This document shows, piece after piece, positions 8,860-17,898 of a stretch of 57,830 nucleotides of DNA; within the stretch, counting starts at the first letter, position 1; every line of letters begins with the position of its first letter. The position numbers were made by a program, and so were the translations under genes. The stretch comes from an uncultured Bacteroidia bacterium (GTDB taxonomy: Bacteria; Bacteroidota; Bacteroidia; NS11-12g; UBA9320). The stretch spans positions 1-57,830 of the forward strand of contig CAJQIC010000012.1 of NCBI GenBank assembly GCA_905478335.1, in the 5' to 3' direction. The notes under the pieces were generated by a model. The model made no database searches, was not told where the DNA came from, and worked only from the letters and a program-made list of their open reading frames with translations.

Positions 8860-9549
8860 TTGGACGCTTCAAAAAAAATTATACGTAACAAACTGTTATT
8901 CGCATCGGCCATTGTCATAGTCATATTGGCAGCCGATCAATTCCTGAAGTTTTGGGTCAAAACCACCATGGTGCCCGGAACATTGGGCGAAATTCACGTA
9001 ATCGGCGATTGGTTCAGACTTCATTTCACCGAGAATGATGGTATGGCCTTTGGTCTTGAATTACCTGGTACCTGGGGCAAACTTGTACTTACCTTGTTTC
9101 GTTTGGTAGCCGTTACCGGAATCATCTATTACTTAAGACTTCAAGCCAAAATGACGGCTGCTACCAGTACCATTGTATTGTTAGCACTTATTCTTGGTGG
9201 CGCCTTAGGCAATATCATTGATAGTGTTTTTTATGGACGATGGTTCACTGACGGTGGATTTGGACTATCTGAGTGGAGTAAAGAGGGCAATGGATATGCC
9301 CCTTACTTTCATGGCAAAGTTGTTGACATGTTCTACTTCCCATTGTTTCACGGTAACTATCCATCTTGGTTTCCTGTTATAGGTGGTAACAGATTCACCT
9401 TTTTTAGTGCCATTTTCAATATAGCCGACACCGCCATAAGTGTTGGGTTAATCTCGATACTTGTATTTAAACGAAGCTTGTTTAATACCAAGGTTGAAGA
9501 CGAGCTACCAACTGCTGAAGAACCGAAAGAGGTTGTAAACCAAGACTAA
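8860..9549 (+). CDS. lspA: Lipoprotein signal peptidase (signal peptidase II)
   Basis: A 229-residue inner-membrane aspartyl protease that removes signal peptides from diacylated prolipoproteins. Family blocks are present in order: ADQFLKFWV in TM1, ENDGMAFG (59-65), GGALGNIID (113-121), VVDM with catalytic Asp156, and FNIAD with catalytic Asp190. The protein is longer than the usual 160 residues because of a loop at about 125-175, which is common in Bacteroidota. The start is TTG at 8860, directly after the stop of the preceding gene. The next in-frame ATG (codon 37) would delete TM1, so TTG is preferred. Its clients in this window include the predicted lipoproteins at 30819, 50038, 50891 and 52123. 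Confidence 0.93.
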   Translation: MDASKKIIRNKLLFASAIVIVILAADQFLKFWVKTTMVPGTLGEIHVIGDWFRLHFTENDGMAFGLELPGTWGKLVLTLFRLVAVTGIIYYLRLQAKMTAATSTIVLLALILGGALGNIIDSVFYGRWFTDGGFGLSEWSKEGNGYAPYFHGKVVDMFYFPLFHGNYPSWFPVIGGNRFTFFSAIFNIADTAISVGLISILVFKRSLFNTKVEDELPTAEEPKEVVNQD

Positions 9550-9618
9550 CCCATTCAGGTTAAGTCGTCACCATTCAATACATCTTGTGGATATTAGACA
9601 TCGCGATTAACGTTTCGA

Positions 9619-10152
9619 ATGATGTATACTGCATACATGAAATTGCTTTTGACGGCTGTTCTTATACTATTGGGATTAACATCCCATGGTCAGGTACACT
9701 TCGAGAACTTATCTTTTACGGAGGCTATTGTTAAGGCTGCTTCCCAGCATAAATACTTGTTTATTGACTTCAGAGCCGACTGGTGCAAGCCTTGTATTGA
9801 TATGGAACAAACCACGTTTCAGGATACCAGTATTGGTAACTACCTGGATAAAAAAGCCATTTCCCTAAAAATAGATGTTGATCAAGCGTCTGGAAAGAAA
9901 ATAAAAGACAGGTATCGAGTTAATCAGTACCCTACTATGCTGATAATCAATCCTGCTGACAGCAGTGTTCAACTCAGGATGATTGGGTTTAAACCAGCGC
10001 AAATATTGCTTGGTGACCTAAAATTTGTGATGGAAGAAAATGAGTCTAAAGACAGTAAGCACTTGTCAGAAATACCCGCTGTAAACGCAAATGATTCGAA
10101 GAAAACATGCTTCTTAAAACGATGGTTCCAACCCAAAGCTAAGATAGATTAG
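9619..10152 (+). CDS. Secreted thioredoxin-like protein
   Basis: A 177-residue protein with a signal peptide and a thioredoxin fold carrying the redox motif WCKPC (Cys56, Cys59), preceded by FIDFRADW. A cis-proline is visible in NQYPTM. The short C-terminal tail is charged and carries an extra Cys in KTCFLKRW. The start may be the third Met (position 9637), which gives a cleaner signal sequence beginning MKLLLTAV. It lies 69 nt after lspA and may be read through from that operon. Its likely role is periplasmic thiol-disulfide exchange. Its 3' end overlaps the converging microprotein gene by 4 nt. Confidence 0.8.
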   Translation: MMYTAYMKLLLTAVLILLGLTSHGQVHFENLSFTEAIVKAASQHKYLFIDFRADWCKPCIDMEQTTFQDTSIGNYLDKKAISLKIDVDQASGKKIKDRYRVNQYPTMLIINPADSSVQLRMIGFKPAQILLGDLKFVMEENESKDSKHLSEIPAVNANDSKKTCFLKRWFQPKAKID

Positions 10153-10289
10153 TCGGTATTTTCGTCTTCTTCTTTTTTATTGAAATACGGTTTCAATATG
10201 AAGTAAGCACCAACGAAAACAATAACCGGAACTAATATTTCCGAAGCGATTAAAAGTATCTTCAATGATTGTGAGGCCTCTCCTCCCAT
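10149..10289 (-). CDS. 46-residue membrane microprotein coupled to AGCS symporter
   Basis: A short reading frame on the minus strand translates to 46 residues, beginning MGGEASQSLKILLIASEILV and ending KKEEDENTD. It has one predicted membrane helix (about residues 10-32), then a basic patch and an acidic tail, consistent with an N-out, C-in small membrane protein. Its ATG shares one base with the symporter's TAA stop (TAATG), an arrangement typical of translational coupling. A purine-rich GGGAGGAG follows the ATG rather than preceding it. I do not recognise the family. Position and topology suggest an accessory or stability subunit of the symporter, which is inference. Confidence 0.6.
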   Translation of the reverse strand: MGGEASQSLKILLIASEILVPVIVFVGAYFILKPYFNKKEEDENTD

Positions 10290-11890
10290 TACTTATTTTT
10301 TATTGCCGACAAATATCGCTTCAATTCTTCTCTTACCTTAGGGAAAAGTATAAATAGACCGATAATATTTGGAACAGACATGGCAAAAATCATGGCGTCA
10401 CTAAAATCAGTAACTGCTCCTAAACTTGCCGCTGAACCAACAACGATAAACAAACAAAATAAAATTTTATACGCATAGTCTGCTTTCTTGGTTCTACCAA
10501 ATAAGAACAACCAACTTTGAAGTCCATAATACGACCAAGACAACATGGTAGAAAAAGCAAACAAGACAACGGCAATGGTCAATACGTAGGGAAACCATGG
10601 AATCACAGACGCAAAGGCTTTAGAAGTAGCCAAAACACCATCAGGCGACTTTACACCGTATGTCATGATACTTCCGTCTCCGTTACTAATGATTATAACC
10701 AGTGCAGTCATTGTACAAACCACTACTGTATCAATGAATGGTTCTAATAATGCTACCAGCCCTTCTGAGGCAGGATATTTTGTTTTTACTGCCGAGTGTG
10801 CAATTGCCGCAGAACCGACTCCAGCTTCGTTGCTAAAAGCAGCACGTTGAAAACCGATTATCAACACACCTAGCAAACCACCCGATATTCCTTTAGCGTT
10901 AAACGCGCCATCTAGGATTTGCGCAAATGCCGAACCAACACTACCGACATTCATTCCAATGATAACTACAGCTGCTAAGAAATATATCCCCACCATAAAT
11001 GGCACTACTTTTTCCGTTATACGCCCAATCCGTTTGATTCCGCCTATAATGACAATACCAACCAAAATGGCCATACATATGCCAAACACCACGCCTGCTG
11101 AAGTAGAATTCGCTCCAAGCATGGTATTGAACTGTTGCGCAGCTTGATTGGCTTGGAACATGTTTCCGCCACCAAACGATCCGCCAACACACATAACAGC
11201 AAAAATGGCTGCCAAAACTTTACCCAATTTGCTTTTACCAACTTCGGCTAAACCCTTTTTTAGATAATACATTGGCCCACCATAAACAGTTCCGTCGGCA
11301 CCCACATCTCTATATTTTACACCAAGTGTACATTCGACAAACTTGGACGACATGCCAATCAAACCAGCTAATATCATCCAAAACGTAGCACCAGGACCAC
11401 CTAAAGAAATAGCAATGGCAACCCCAGCAATGTTCCCTAAACCTACTGTACCAGAAAGTGCAGCGGTTAAGGCTTGAAAATGAGATACCTCACCATCATG
11501 TCCTTCAACACGTATCGTTTCAATAGCGTCTCCTCCAGGCGTAACGTCCCCCTTCATCGGCTCTATTGTTGCGTGATCTACATCATCATATTTACCTTTT
11601 ACGATATTGGCAGCGACACCAAATTTCCGAACGTTGACAAACTTGAAAACAATTGTAAAAACGAGACCTGCCAGTAACAGTAGAATAATAACAAGTGGCA
11701 TTGACACCTCGTCTGTAATTTTAACTGAGGTAAAAACAAAACCAGACCACGCATCAGAAATGGGTTTAAACTTGTCGTTTATGCGTTCGTCTAAGCCTTT
11801 CTCAGTTGCATCCTGTGCAAATAGCAGAAGAGAATTAAAAGTAAAAATCACTAGTCCGATTAATCGTTTCATATTACATGTTAAGGTCAT
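10289..11890 (-). CDS. Alanine/glycine:cation symporter (AGCS family)
   Basis: A 533-residue inner-membrane transporter of the AGCS (DAACS/AgcS) family, which imports alanine or glycine with Na+ or H+. The family signature is visible at about residues 145-178, including GTVGLGNIAGVAIAI and GGPGATFWM. Further matches are GGPMYYLKKGL and NEAGVGSAAIAHSA. It has an N-terminal signal-like helix followed by about 35 residues before the first core helix, which is longer than minimal members. The annotated ATG at 11890 is followed by a second ATG six codons in (11872) that begins MKRLIGLVIF and may be the real start. It ends with TAATG, overlapping the microprotein gene. Confidence 0.92.
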   Translation of the reverse strand: MTLTCNMKRLIGLVIFTFNSLLLFAQDATEKGLDERINDKFKPISDAWSGFVFTSVKITDEVSMPLVIILLLLAGLVFTIVFKFVNVRKFGVAANIVKGKYDDVDHATIEPMKGDVTPGGDAIETIRVEGHDGEVSHFQALTAALSGTVGLGNIAGVAIAISLGGPGATFWMILAGLIGMSSKFVECTLGVKYRDVGADGTVYGGPMYYLKKGLAEVGKSKLGKVLAAIFAVMCVGGSFGGGNMFQANQAAQQFNTMLGANSTSAGVVFGICMAILVGIVIIGGIKRIGRITEKVVPFMVGIYFLAAVVIIGMNVGSVGSAFAQILDGAFNAKGISGGLLGVLIIGFQRAAFSNEAGVGSAAIAHSAVKTKYPASEGLVALLEPFIDTVVVCTMTALVIIISNGDGSIMTYGVKSPDGVLATSKAFASVIPWFPYVLTIAVVLFAFSTMLSWSYYGLQSWLFLFGRTKKADYAYKILFCLFIVVGSAASLGAVTDFSDAMIFAMSVPNIIGLFILFPKVREELKRYLSAIKNK

Positions 11891-11923
11891 GCAATATGAT
11901 TAAAACGCCATGATAATGCAAGT

Positions 11924-12598
11924 TTATTTCAAACGACGAATCTCAAACAATTCATGTGTTTGATTTCCTGTACTGGCGTGTACGATTCCGTGAATTGAAA
12001 ATGGGTCTATACGCACCTCCCCGGAGGCATGAATTATTTCATCCTGAGAAACCAGCAACCCAACATGATTTACCTTTCCTTTTGCATTCCCAAAGAACGC
12101 CAAATCGCCTGGTTTACGGTCTTGAAAGCCCACCTCAATACCCAGCTTAGCCTGCTGAGAGGCGTCGCGTGGCAGGGCAATACTTTTTGCCTTATGAATC
12201 ACCTGCATAAAGCCTGAGCAATCTATACCCATAAACGTCTTGCCTCCCCATAAATAAGGGCTGCCCAATAAACGTTTGGCGAGAGTTGTAATTGGCTCGT
12301 TGGCGTATTCCGTTTGGACAGGCAAGCTTCCGCCAAATGGAACGATGATATCTTCTATAATTTCAAATTTGTCTTTAAAAACAATACCTGCTGCTTTAAA
12401 TTGAGGTTCACTGAATTGATTGGCGCTAATCCATCCCGTATAACCGTCAAAATCTATCTGGATTTCTAACCATTCGGTACCATGTGTGATGACCGTATAG
12501 GTTTCTCCGAACAACAACTGGGTAACAATTTCTGCCTTACTTTTTGCTTCCGATCGAACTGGAATAACAGACAGTACGCATTGACCCTTTGCTTCCAT
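11924..12598 (-). CDS. SH3b plus NlpC/P60 peptidoglycan hydrolase
   Basis: A 224-residue C40 peptidase. The N-terminal half (about residues 5-75) is a bacterial SH3-like domain, seen in PVRSEAKSKAEIVTQL and GYTGWISANQF. The C-terminal NlpC/P60 domain has Cys127 (DCSGF), His178 (NHVGL) and His190 (IIHASG). The architecture matches YkfC/DppVI-type enzymes that cut cell-wall peptides next to D-Glu. There is no clear signal peptide, which fits a cytoplasmic muropeptide-recycling role better than a periplasmic one; this is inference. It lies 3 nt downstream of the ferredoxin gene and 33 nt upstream of the AGCS symporter gene, in the same direction. Confidence 0.88.
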   Translation of the reverse strand: MEAKGQCVLSVIPVRSEAKSKAEIVTQLLFGETYTVITHGTEWLEIQIDFDGYTGWISANQFSEPQFKAAGIVFKDKFEIIEDIIVPFGGSLPVQTEYANEPITTLAKRLLGSPYLWGGKTFMGIDCSGFMQVIHKAKSIALPRDASQQAKLGIEVGFQDRKPGDLAFFGNAKGKVNHVGLLVSQDEIIHASGEVRIDPFSIHGIVHASTGNQTHELFEIRRLK

Positions 12599-12601
12599 TG
12601 C

Positions 12602-12949
12602 TTACAGGTGCAATCTTGCCTTACGTTCTAACAATTCCTCTTCTGTTTCAACGTGATCTTCATCAGGTACACAACAATCTACAGGACAAACCGCAGCACA
12701 TTGAGGTTCTTCATGAAAACCTTGGCACTCTGTACATTTATCAGGAACAATGTAATATACTTCGTCAGAAACAGGCTGCTGTTTTGCATCGGCGTCTACC
12801 GTTACATCACCCATTAGTTTATAGCTTCCAGAAACACCTGTACCGTCTGAAACTGCCCATTCTGCGCCAGCTTCATAAATCGCATTGTTCGGACATTCAG
12901 GCTCGCAAGCCCCACAGTTGATACATTCGTCTGTAATGATAATTGCCAT
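12602..12949 (-). CDS. 2[4Fe-4S] ferredoxin
   Basis: A 115-residue electron carrier with two cluster motifs. The first is Cys9, Cys12, Cys15 and Cys19 in [12 protein letters not shown]. The second is Cys72, Cys75, Cys84 and Cys88, with the widened spacing [13 protein letters not shown] that is typical of Alvin-type/YfhL-like ferredoxins. About 50 residues separate the clusters, longer than in minimal ferredoxins, and contain a beta-rich insert. Two further cysteines (92, 93) follow. The protein has no signal peptide and acts in the cytoplasm. It is separated by 3 nt from the downstream NlpC/P60 gene and 41 nt from the upstream cytochrome gene. The redox partner is unknown. Confidence 0.9.
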   Translation of the reverse strand: MAIIITDECINCGACEPECPNNAIYEAGAEWAVSDGTGVSGSYKLMGDVTVDADAKQQPVSDEVYYIVPDKCTECQGFHEEPQCAAVCPVDCCVPDEDHVETEEELLERKARLHL

Positions 12950-12990
12950 AACTAATTATTTGTGGCGAAGATAAGTTCCATTTTTATTAT

Positions 12991-14892
12991 TTACTGTCCA
13001 TTCAACTGTGAATATCTCCTCACGGCAGCGTCATGTTTTGGGTTTTGGGTTAAGATGGCCTCCAACCAAATACGTTCATTCGCCACATCGTTCAATTGAT
13101 TGAACAACAACACCAGATTCTCCTTGCCTTTCATATTATCCGGGTCCAGCTCCAATGACTTCAATAAAATCGATTTTGCTTTACTGTACTGTCCGGTAAG
13201 TAAATACACATAGCCTAGGTTATTGTGTGTAGGAGTGTAATTATCGTATTGCGCCATAGCCTCTAACAAAACCTCTTTAGCAGATTCAAATTCTTTGAGC
13301 TTTATTAACTGAGAAGCCAATTCACTTTTAAAGGCAAATTCTGTTGGCTCTTTGATAACAGCAAGTTTTAACCAATTTACCGCGTATTGAACTGAGTTAG
13401 AAAGTGCATATGCTTTACCTACTCTATAACACGTATGACCGGTTACGTTGTCAGAGAGTTCATTCCAGTCGATAAAACTGATAATCTTATCCCATTGTTG
13501 TTTTTGATAATACAAATGAATGGAAAGTTCAGGTTCTTGAACGTGCTTTAATAATTCCTCCGCTTTTTGTTGATAAATGGGCAAATTGTCAAACTTCTCG
13601 TAATACGTTAGGTATGCTTTAATCAATGTTTTCGGATCAGGTTTTTTGTTATTTACACTATACAACCCCACTACAGGCCCTTTGCTGTTGGTCGTAACTC
13701 CTTTATGAACACCTATTTTATGATCATGCACCGTAACGTGCGGTATGTCTTCAGTTCCACTTTGGGGCATATGACACGTAATACAGTTATCGTCAACACC
13801 AATTCTAACCTCGAGTATTTCTTTGCAATCCTTTTCGTCAGGATGACAAGACATACAGGCTTTGTTGAAGCTCGCTGTAGCTGTTTCCTTAACACTTACG
13901 TGTGGATTATGACAAGTAATACACGTGAATGTTTTGCCCGCCTCTGAACTTTGTATAAAACATTGACTGTGTTGAAATCGATCAGCATGATTGGCCATGT
14001 TAAATAATTGATCGTCCCCTTCATATTCTGGCAGAAAAATTTCAAATACATCCGACAAAACCATACCTGGCCTAAAGTCGTTAAATGTCTTGCCCTGTTT
14101 AAGCACATTATTCCCTTGTAAATGACAGCGTTGGCACACATCAATTTGCCTTTCCCAGGCCAATTTGGATGGGTTCACAATGGCCAGATCCTTTTCCCCC
14201 TCTGGTATTAATCCAGCCAATCTATTGGATACGTGCAAAGAACCAGGCCCATGACATCTTTCGCAATCAATACCATTGGGGACATACGAAAACGCTTTTT
14301 TACTATCAGGCATCATAACCGGAAGGCCGTTATGACAACTCATACATTCTTGATCTATTACCCGGCTAAAACGACTATTCGCACCATTTTCGAAGCCAGG
14401 AGGAAGGTCTAACTTTTCGTCCTGTGCATACCAGGTAAATGGCGCTTGAACAATATAATCTCCTTTTTTAATGAGGTGACTATTGGTGTGCTGACCTGAC
14501 CCAATGATGTATGTAATTTCTTCTGTTCTTTGGTATACCGTGTCTAAATTTCTTAATCTAAACTCTTTAACATACAGTTTGTCACCTGCCCAATACGGGT
14601 AATAATGAAAGTCATTTATACTGTCGTATATGACATGATTCGTATGGAGATTAGCACTGCTTTTTTGTGGTGAAGCAGTATCGAAACTTAACCCCATTCC
14701 CGTATGTACAAATGTTTGCACCTTGTCTAAATGGCAGCTCCCACAGACTTGCATACCCACATACGTAACACTATCGTTGTGGTTCAGATATTCAGATGTT
14801 GTGTTTTGTTTGGCAGGAGTACAGAATTGTGTGAGAAACACAATGGCTCCCGCCAATGATCCAAAAACCCAAAAGGATTTTCGGGTAATCAT
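12991..14892 (-). CDS. Seven-heme cytochrome c with C-terminal TPRs
   Basis: A 633-residue exported protein with an N-terminal membrane segment and Cys24 in LTQFC, a possible but non-ideal lipidation site. Seven CxxCH heme-binding motifs begin at residues 50, 183, 210, 253, 324, 346 and 370. The C-terminal part (about 400-633) is helical tetratricopeptide repeats, for example THNNLGYVYLLTGQYSKAKS. This architecture resembles the cytochrome c554-like/TPR family found in Bacteroidota and Planctomycetes. It probably moves electrons in the periplasm or at the cell surface while the TPRs bind a partner. Its ATG directly follows the rhodanese stop. No terminal reductase is adjacent. Confidence 0.88.
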   Translation of the reverse strand: MITRKSFWVFGSLAGAIVFLTQFCTPAKQNTTSEYLNHNDSVTYVGMQVCGSCHLDKVQTFVHTGMGLSFDTASPQKSSANLHTNHVIYDSINDFHYYPYWAGDKLYVKEFRLRNLDTVYQRTEEITYIIGSGQHTNSHLIKKGDYIVQAPFTWYAQDEKLDLPPGFENGANSRFSRVIDQECMSCHNGLPVMMPDSKKAFSYVPNGIDCERCHGPGSLHVSNRLAGLIPEGEKDLAIVNPSKLAWERQIDVCQRCHLQGNNVLKQGKTFNDFRPGMVLSDVFEIFLPEYEGDDQLFNMANHADRFQHSQCFIQSSEAGKTFTCITCHNPHVSVKETATASFNKACMSCHPDEKDCKEILEVRIGVDDNCITCHMPQSGTEDIPHVTVHDHKIGVHKGVTTNSKGPVVGLYSVNNKKPDPKTLIKAYLTYYEKFDNLPIYQQKAEELLKHVQEPELSIHLYYQKQQWDKIISFIDWNELSDNVTGHTCYRVGKAYALSNSVQYAVNWLKLAVIKEPTEFAFKSELASQLIKLKEFESAKEVLLEAMAQYDNYTPTHNNLGYVYLLTGQYSKAKSILLKSLELDPDNMKGKENLVLLFNQLNDVANERIWLEAILTQNPKHDAAVRRYSQLNGQ

Positions 14893-15201
14893 TTAGGCAC
14901 CGATTTGGGCTTGCCAAGCCATCATTCCGCCAGCAAGGTTTCGAGCATTTTTAAACCCCTGACGGGTCATAAAATCAACCGCTGCCGCGCTTCTTCCTCC
15001 TGATTTGCAGTGCACTACTACTTCCTCATTCATCCAAGCATCTAAATCATCAATCTTACCTTGTAAATCTCCCAACGGAATCAATTTTCCTTTGATGTTA
15101 AATTCCTCAAATTCCCATGGCTCTCTAACGTCGATAATATGGATGTTCTCGCCGGCGTCAAGGCGCTGCTTCAGTTCTGTTACGGTAATGTCTCCAGTCA
15201 T
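14893..15201 (-). CDS. Single-domain rhodanese
   Basis: A 102-residue cytoplasmic protein with one rhodanese domain. The active-site loop is HCKSGGRS with catalytic Cys65, and the family motif DVREPWEFEE lies at 24-33. Such proteins carry sulfur as a persulfide or act as phosphatase-like relays; the acceptor here is unknown. The gene is 1 nt from the upstream T9SS protein gene, and its TAA is followed immediately by the cytochrome ATG, so it is almost certainly cotranscribed with both. Confidence 0.92.
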   Translation of the reverse strand: MTGDITVTELKQRLDAGENIHIIDVREPWEFEEFNIKGKLIPLGDLQGKIDDLDAWMNEEVVVHCKSGGRSAAAVDFMTRQGFKNARNLAGGMMAWQAQIGA

Positions 15202-15202
15202 T

Positions 15203-17116
15203 TTATTCTTTAATTACTTTAGCGTTTAAAACGCTATTTTGTTTGTCTATAAGGGTTAAAAAGTAAATTCCGGTCTTTAGTTGTGATAAATCAATTTGGT
15301 TCGTATCCAAACCTTGTGCAGAGGCAACAACTACACCGCGCAAGTCGGTAATGGCATACGACTCAAACTCGGCGTCTACATAGAGCATGCCTCCAGTAGG
15401 ATTAGGATATACCTTCAGTCTCTTTTGTACTTGAACAGACGCTATACTTGCCGTCCAAGGGTCTGCACCACCAACTATTGGTCGGATCATGGGTGCCCCA
15501 ACCAAAGAGCTACTGCTGTTTTGAATCCAACCATCGCCCACATTGAAATAAATATTCTTATTGGCTTCTTTCGACCTGATATGTCCGTTATTCTTATCAA
15601 ATCCAACTGTTAAATTGAAGTTCCTTTCTTGACTCCACCCGATGTAAAACTTTCCTGCAGGTAATACTATAGGCGTATCTAACCCAATGGTATAAAAGCC
15701 ACGGTTATCTATTCCATCGTAAATGTCTTGGCCAACGAAAGATCTTTCAAAGACAACTTCATCCTCACCACCATTAAAAGCAATGTCCCTATAAATTTGG
15801 AAAACAAATCGCTGTCTTCCGACATCTTGCGTATTGTAGGTCAACATGAAATCAACCGCTCGCAATGTGTCTGCCTTCTTCATATCAAAGGCCAACACTA
15901 TCCTGCCATCGCCAGTGCGTAAATCGTTAAACCCAAACCCCGATTCAGGCGTGCCATCGTCGTAAGCATAATGACGCGTGAAAACGTGTTCAACCTCAAT
16001 GGCATCGTTTTTTTGAAAGATCGGAATGTCGTTCACCGATTCTCCTTTCAGAAAGAATTCTCGCTTGATACGAATGGGATAAGCCGTATCAATGAACTTG
16101 CTTAAGTCGTAACCTTTCACTTTTCGTTCGACATATCCCCTTTTAGGCGTATTGACAAAGTTTAAATCGAAAGACGTATTCGCAAAAAAGGAGTCGTTTT
16201 GGCTCTCTTGATACCTCACTTGGGCATTAACATTGTCTGGGCTTAGATTGGCCACTTCAAAGTAAAAACTGTCGGAGGCCTCTGTCTGATCTGCTAAAAA
16301 ATGATCGTAAGGCATTGAAAAATAACGCTTTAATAATGATGTCGGCTTCCCCGCTATGGTGTTGTCAAGTTGATAGTCTTCAGCTACTGTTCGATTCTGA
16401 TCGATGTATACATGGTCGAGGTGCCAGTGATTGTTATTTCCCCATCGGTGTGTCAAATTCACAAATTGAAGTTGAAAAGTTTCGTGTAAATATTTCGTTT
16501 GATTGATGGGCAGCATGACTTGGATAAACTCGGTCAATCCATCACCACGAACGCCCCACATATGCTTCCAACTCCCTGAACTATCTTTAAATAACAGTTT
16601 TAACGAATCGTTTTCAGTGATAAAATCACCCAGTCCTTTCGCTTGATAATAGAAACTGAGATAGATAGAATCCGATAACTGGTATGGATTATTAAAAACA
16701 TCCGTTTTTAAATTGATGAATTGAGATGTTAACGTATCACCATAATCCAAGCTCTCTCCTTGAATTGATGAATATGGTTGACCAGTTGGATTCAGATAGT
16801 CAAACGTTGCTACACCATAAGAAGGCGGATGTATGCCAAAATCCCTGTTCACATAAACATCATTGTCTTGCCATTGGGAAGAATCTGGATAAACGAGTGT
16901 CGATGTGAAGTCTTCAAAGAAAGGAAGGTCTAACGTATCGAGTTGCCCCCATTTCCCATGCTGTTTAACATCGTTCCATTGATAGCCCGGATTCTGCTTT
17001 AGATATGAAATAATTGTTGGATTGCTTGTTAGCGGTGTTAAACCGATTTGACCAAACGCTGGCTTACACAGAACAAGTCCTAAAGCAATTAAAACCAACT
17101 TATTATAAATTTTCAT
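15203..17116 (-). CDS. Secreted protein with T9SS type A sorting domain
   Basis: A 637-residue protein with a signal peptide (MKIYNKLVLIALGLVLC, cleavage near AFGQ) and a C-terminal type IX sorting domain of about 75 residues. That domain begins VYPNPTGGMLYVD and ends LKTGIYFLTL plus a short tail. This routes the protein through the outer membrane to the surface or medium. The middle is beta-rich with no catalytic motif I recognise; it resembles jelly-roll modules of large adhesins or peptidase-associated proteins. The gene sits between the PASTA and rhodanese genes, after a 173-nt gap from PASTA, and could have its own promoter. Confidence 0.82.
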   Translation of the reverse strand: MKIYNKLVLIALGLVLCKPAFGQIGLTPLTSNPTIISYLKQNPGYQWNDVKQHGKWGQLDTLDLPFFEDFTSTLVYPDSSQWQDNDVYVNRDFGIHPPSYGVATFDYLNPTGQPYSSIQGESLDYGDTLTSQFINLKTDVFNNPYQLSDSIYLSFYYQAKGLGDFITENDSLKLLFKDSSGSWKHMWGVRGDGLTEFIQVMLPINQTKYLHETFQLQFVNLTHRWGNNNHWHLDHVYIDQNRTVAEDYQLDNTIAGKPTSLLKRYFSMPYDHFLADQTEASDSFYFEVANLSPDNVNAQVRYQESQNDSFFANTSFDLNFVNTPKRGYVERKVKGYDLSKFIDTAYPIRIKREFFLKGESVNDIPIFQKNDAIEVEHVFTRHYAYDDGTPESGFGFNDLRTGDGRIVLAFDMKKADTLRAVDFMLTYNTQDVGRQRFVFQIYRDIAFNGGEDEVVFERSFVGQDIYDGIDNRGFYTIGLDTPIVLPAGKFYIGWSQERNFNLTVGFDKNNGHIRSKEANKNIYFNVGDGWIQNSSSSLVGAPMIRPIVGGADPWTASIASVQVQKRLKVYPNPTGGMLYVDAEFESYAITDLRGVVVASAQGLDTNQIDLSQLKTGIYFLTLIDKQNSVLNAKVIKE

Positions 17117-17289
17117 TGTCTAATTTGTTTTGAATATGAACGGCCTTAATTCTGCGCTTATTGCAACAAATTTATTGAAATTGAAATAAGACCAACCGTT
17201 GACATAAAATAATGTGGATTACTATTACCTAAAACTGATTGTAGTGGGCTAACCTCTTTATTGAAATGGGTATTGTTTATACCACCAGA

Positions 17290-17898
17290 CTACCCTTCAT
17301 CGACATAATCGTTGACCTCTAACTCATCCTCGTCCAAGGGTTCGTCATACTTTATCATCACACCCACTACTAAGTCAATGGTGGAGTTTCTTTCAATTTT
17401 TGTTCCACTGGGGATTTGCTTATCAGAATTGGGATATCGTTGTTCTAAAACAGGTTCACTTGCCGCATCCATGATGCCTGCCAATTGCCTTTCAATCTTT
17501 TGGCCAACTCGAATTCCGCGGTTCTTTAATATCCTTTCTGCTTGGGTAAATGATGTTTTACCTGCAAGATCTGGCATTTCGACATCAGGAATTTGTTCAG
17601 CGTTTAATACCAAGTACACCTTTCTTCCAGACTTAACTTCAAAACCGGCTTCTGGTATTTGGTCAATTATGGATAACAGTGGGACACCATCTCTGAACAC
17701 CGTATCGGTTATTTCATAGTTAAACCCACCATTTTCTAACACTCTTACTGCTTTATCAATGCGCAGTCCTTCAATTTCAGGGACTTTAACAAGTTCTTGG
17801 CTGTGCTTGGTGTATGTGTGAATAAACAGCAACACGCCACCCACCAAAACCAGTGTTGTCAATGCAATGAAAATGATAGACCTAAAGGTTTTTTTCAT
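17290..17898 (-). CDS. PASTA-domain membrane protein
   Basis: A 202-residue protein with one N-terminal transmembrane helix (about 7-29) and at least two periplasmic PASTA domains. PASTA1 is at about 37-102 (VPEIEGLRIDKAVRVLENGG) and PASTA2 at about 103-182 (MPDLAGKTSFTQAERILKNRG). The tail is acidic. PASTA domains bind peptidoglycan stem peptides or unlinked muropeptides. There is no kinase domain, so it is not a PknB-type sensor. Its ATG overlaps the ligase stop by 4 nt (ATGA). The ddl-PASTA pairing is common in Flavobacteria-like genomes and suggests a joint role in peptidoglycan precursor sensing or wall assembly. Confidence 0.88.
   Translation of the reverse strand: MKKTFRSIIFIALTTLVLVGGVLLFIHTYTKHSQELVKVPEIEGLRIDKAVRVLENGGFNYEITDTVFRDGVPLLSIIDQIPEAGFEVKSGRKVYLVLNAEQIPDVEMPDLAGKTSFTQAERILKNRGIRVGQKIERQLAGIMDAASEPVLEQRYPNSDKQIPSGTKIERNSTIDLVVGVMIKYDEPLDEDELEVNDYVDEG

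Noticed and set aside
12589-12921. 110-codon plus-strand frame over the ferredoxin gene
   Set aside because: It is antisense to a protein with perfect cluster motifs and has no recognisable features.
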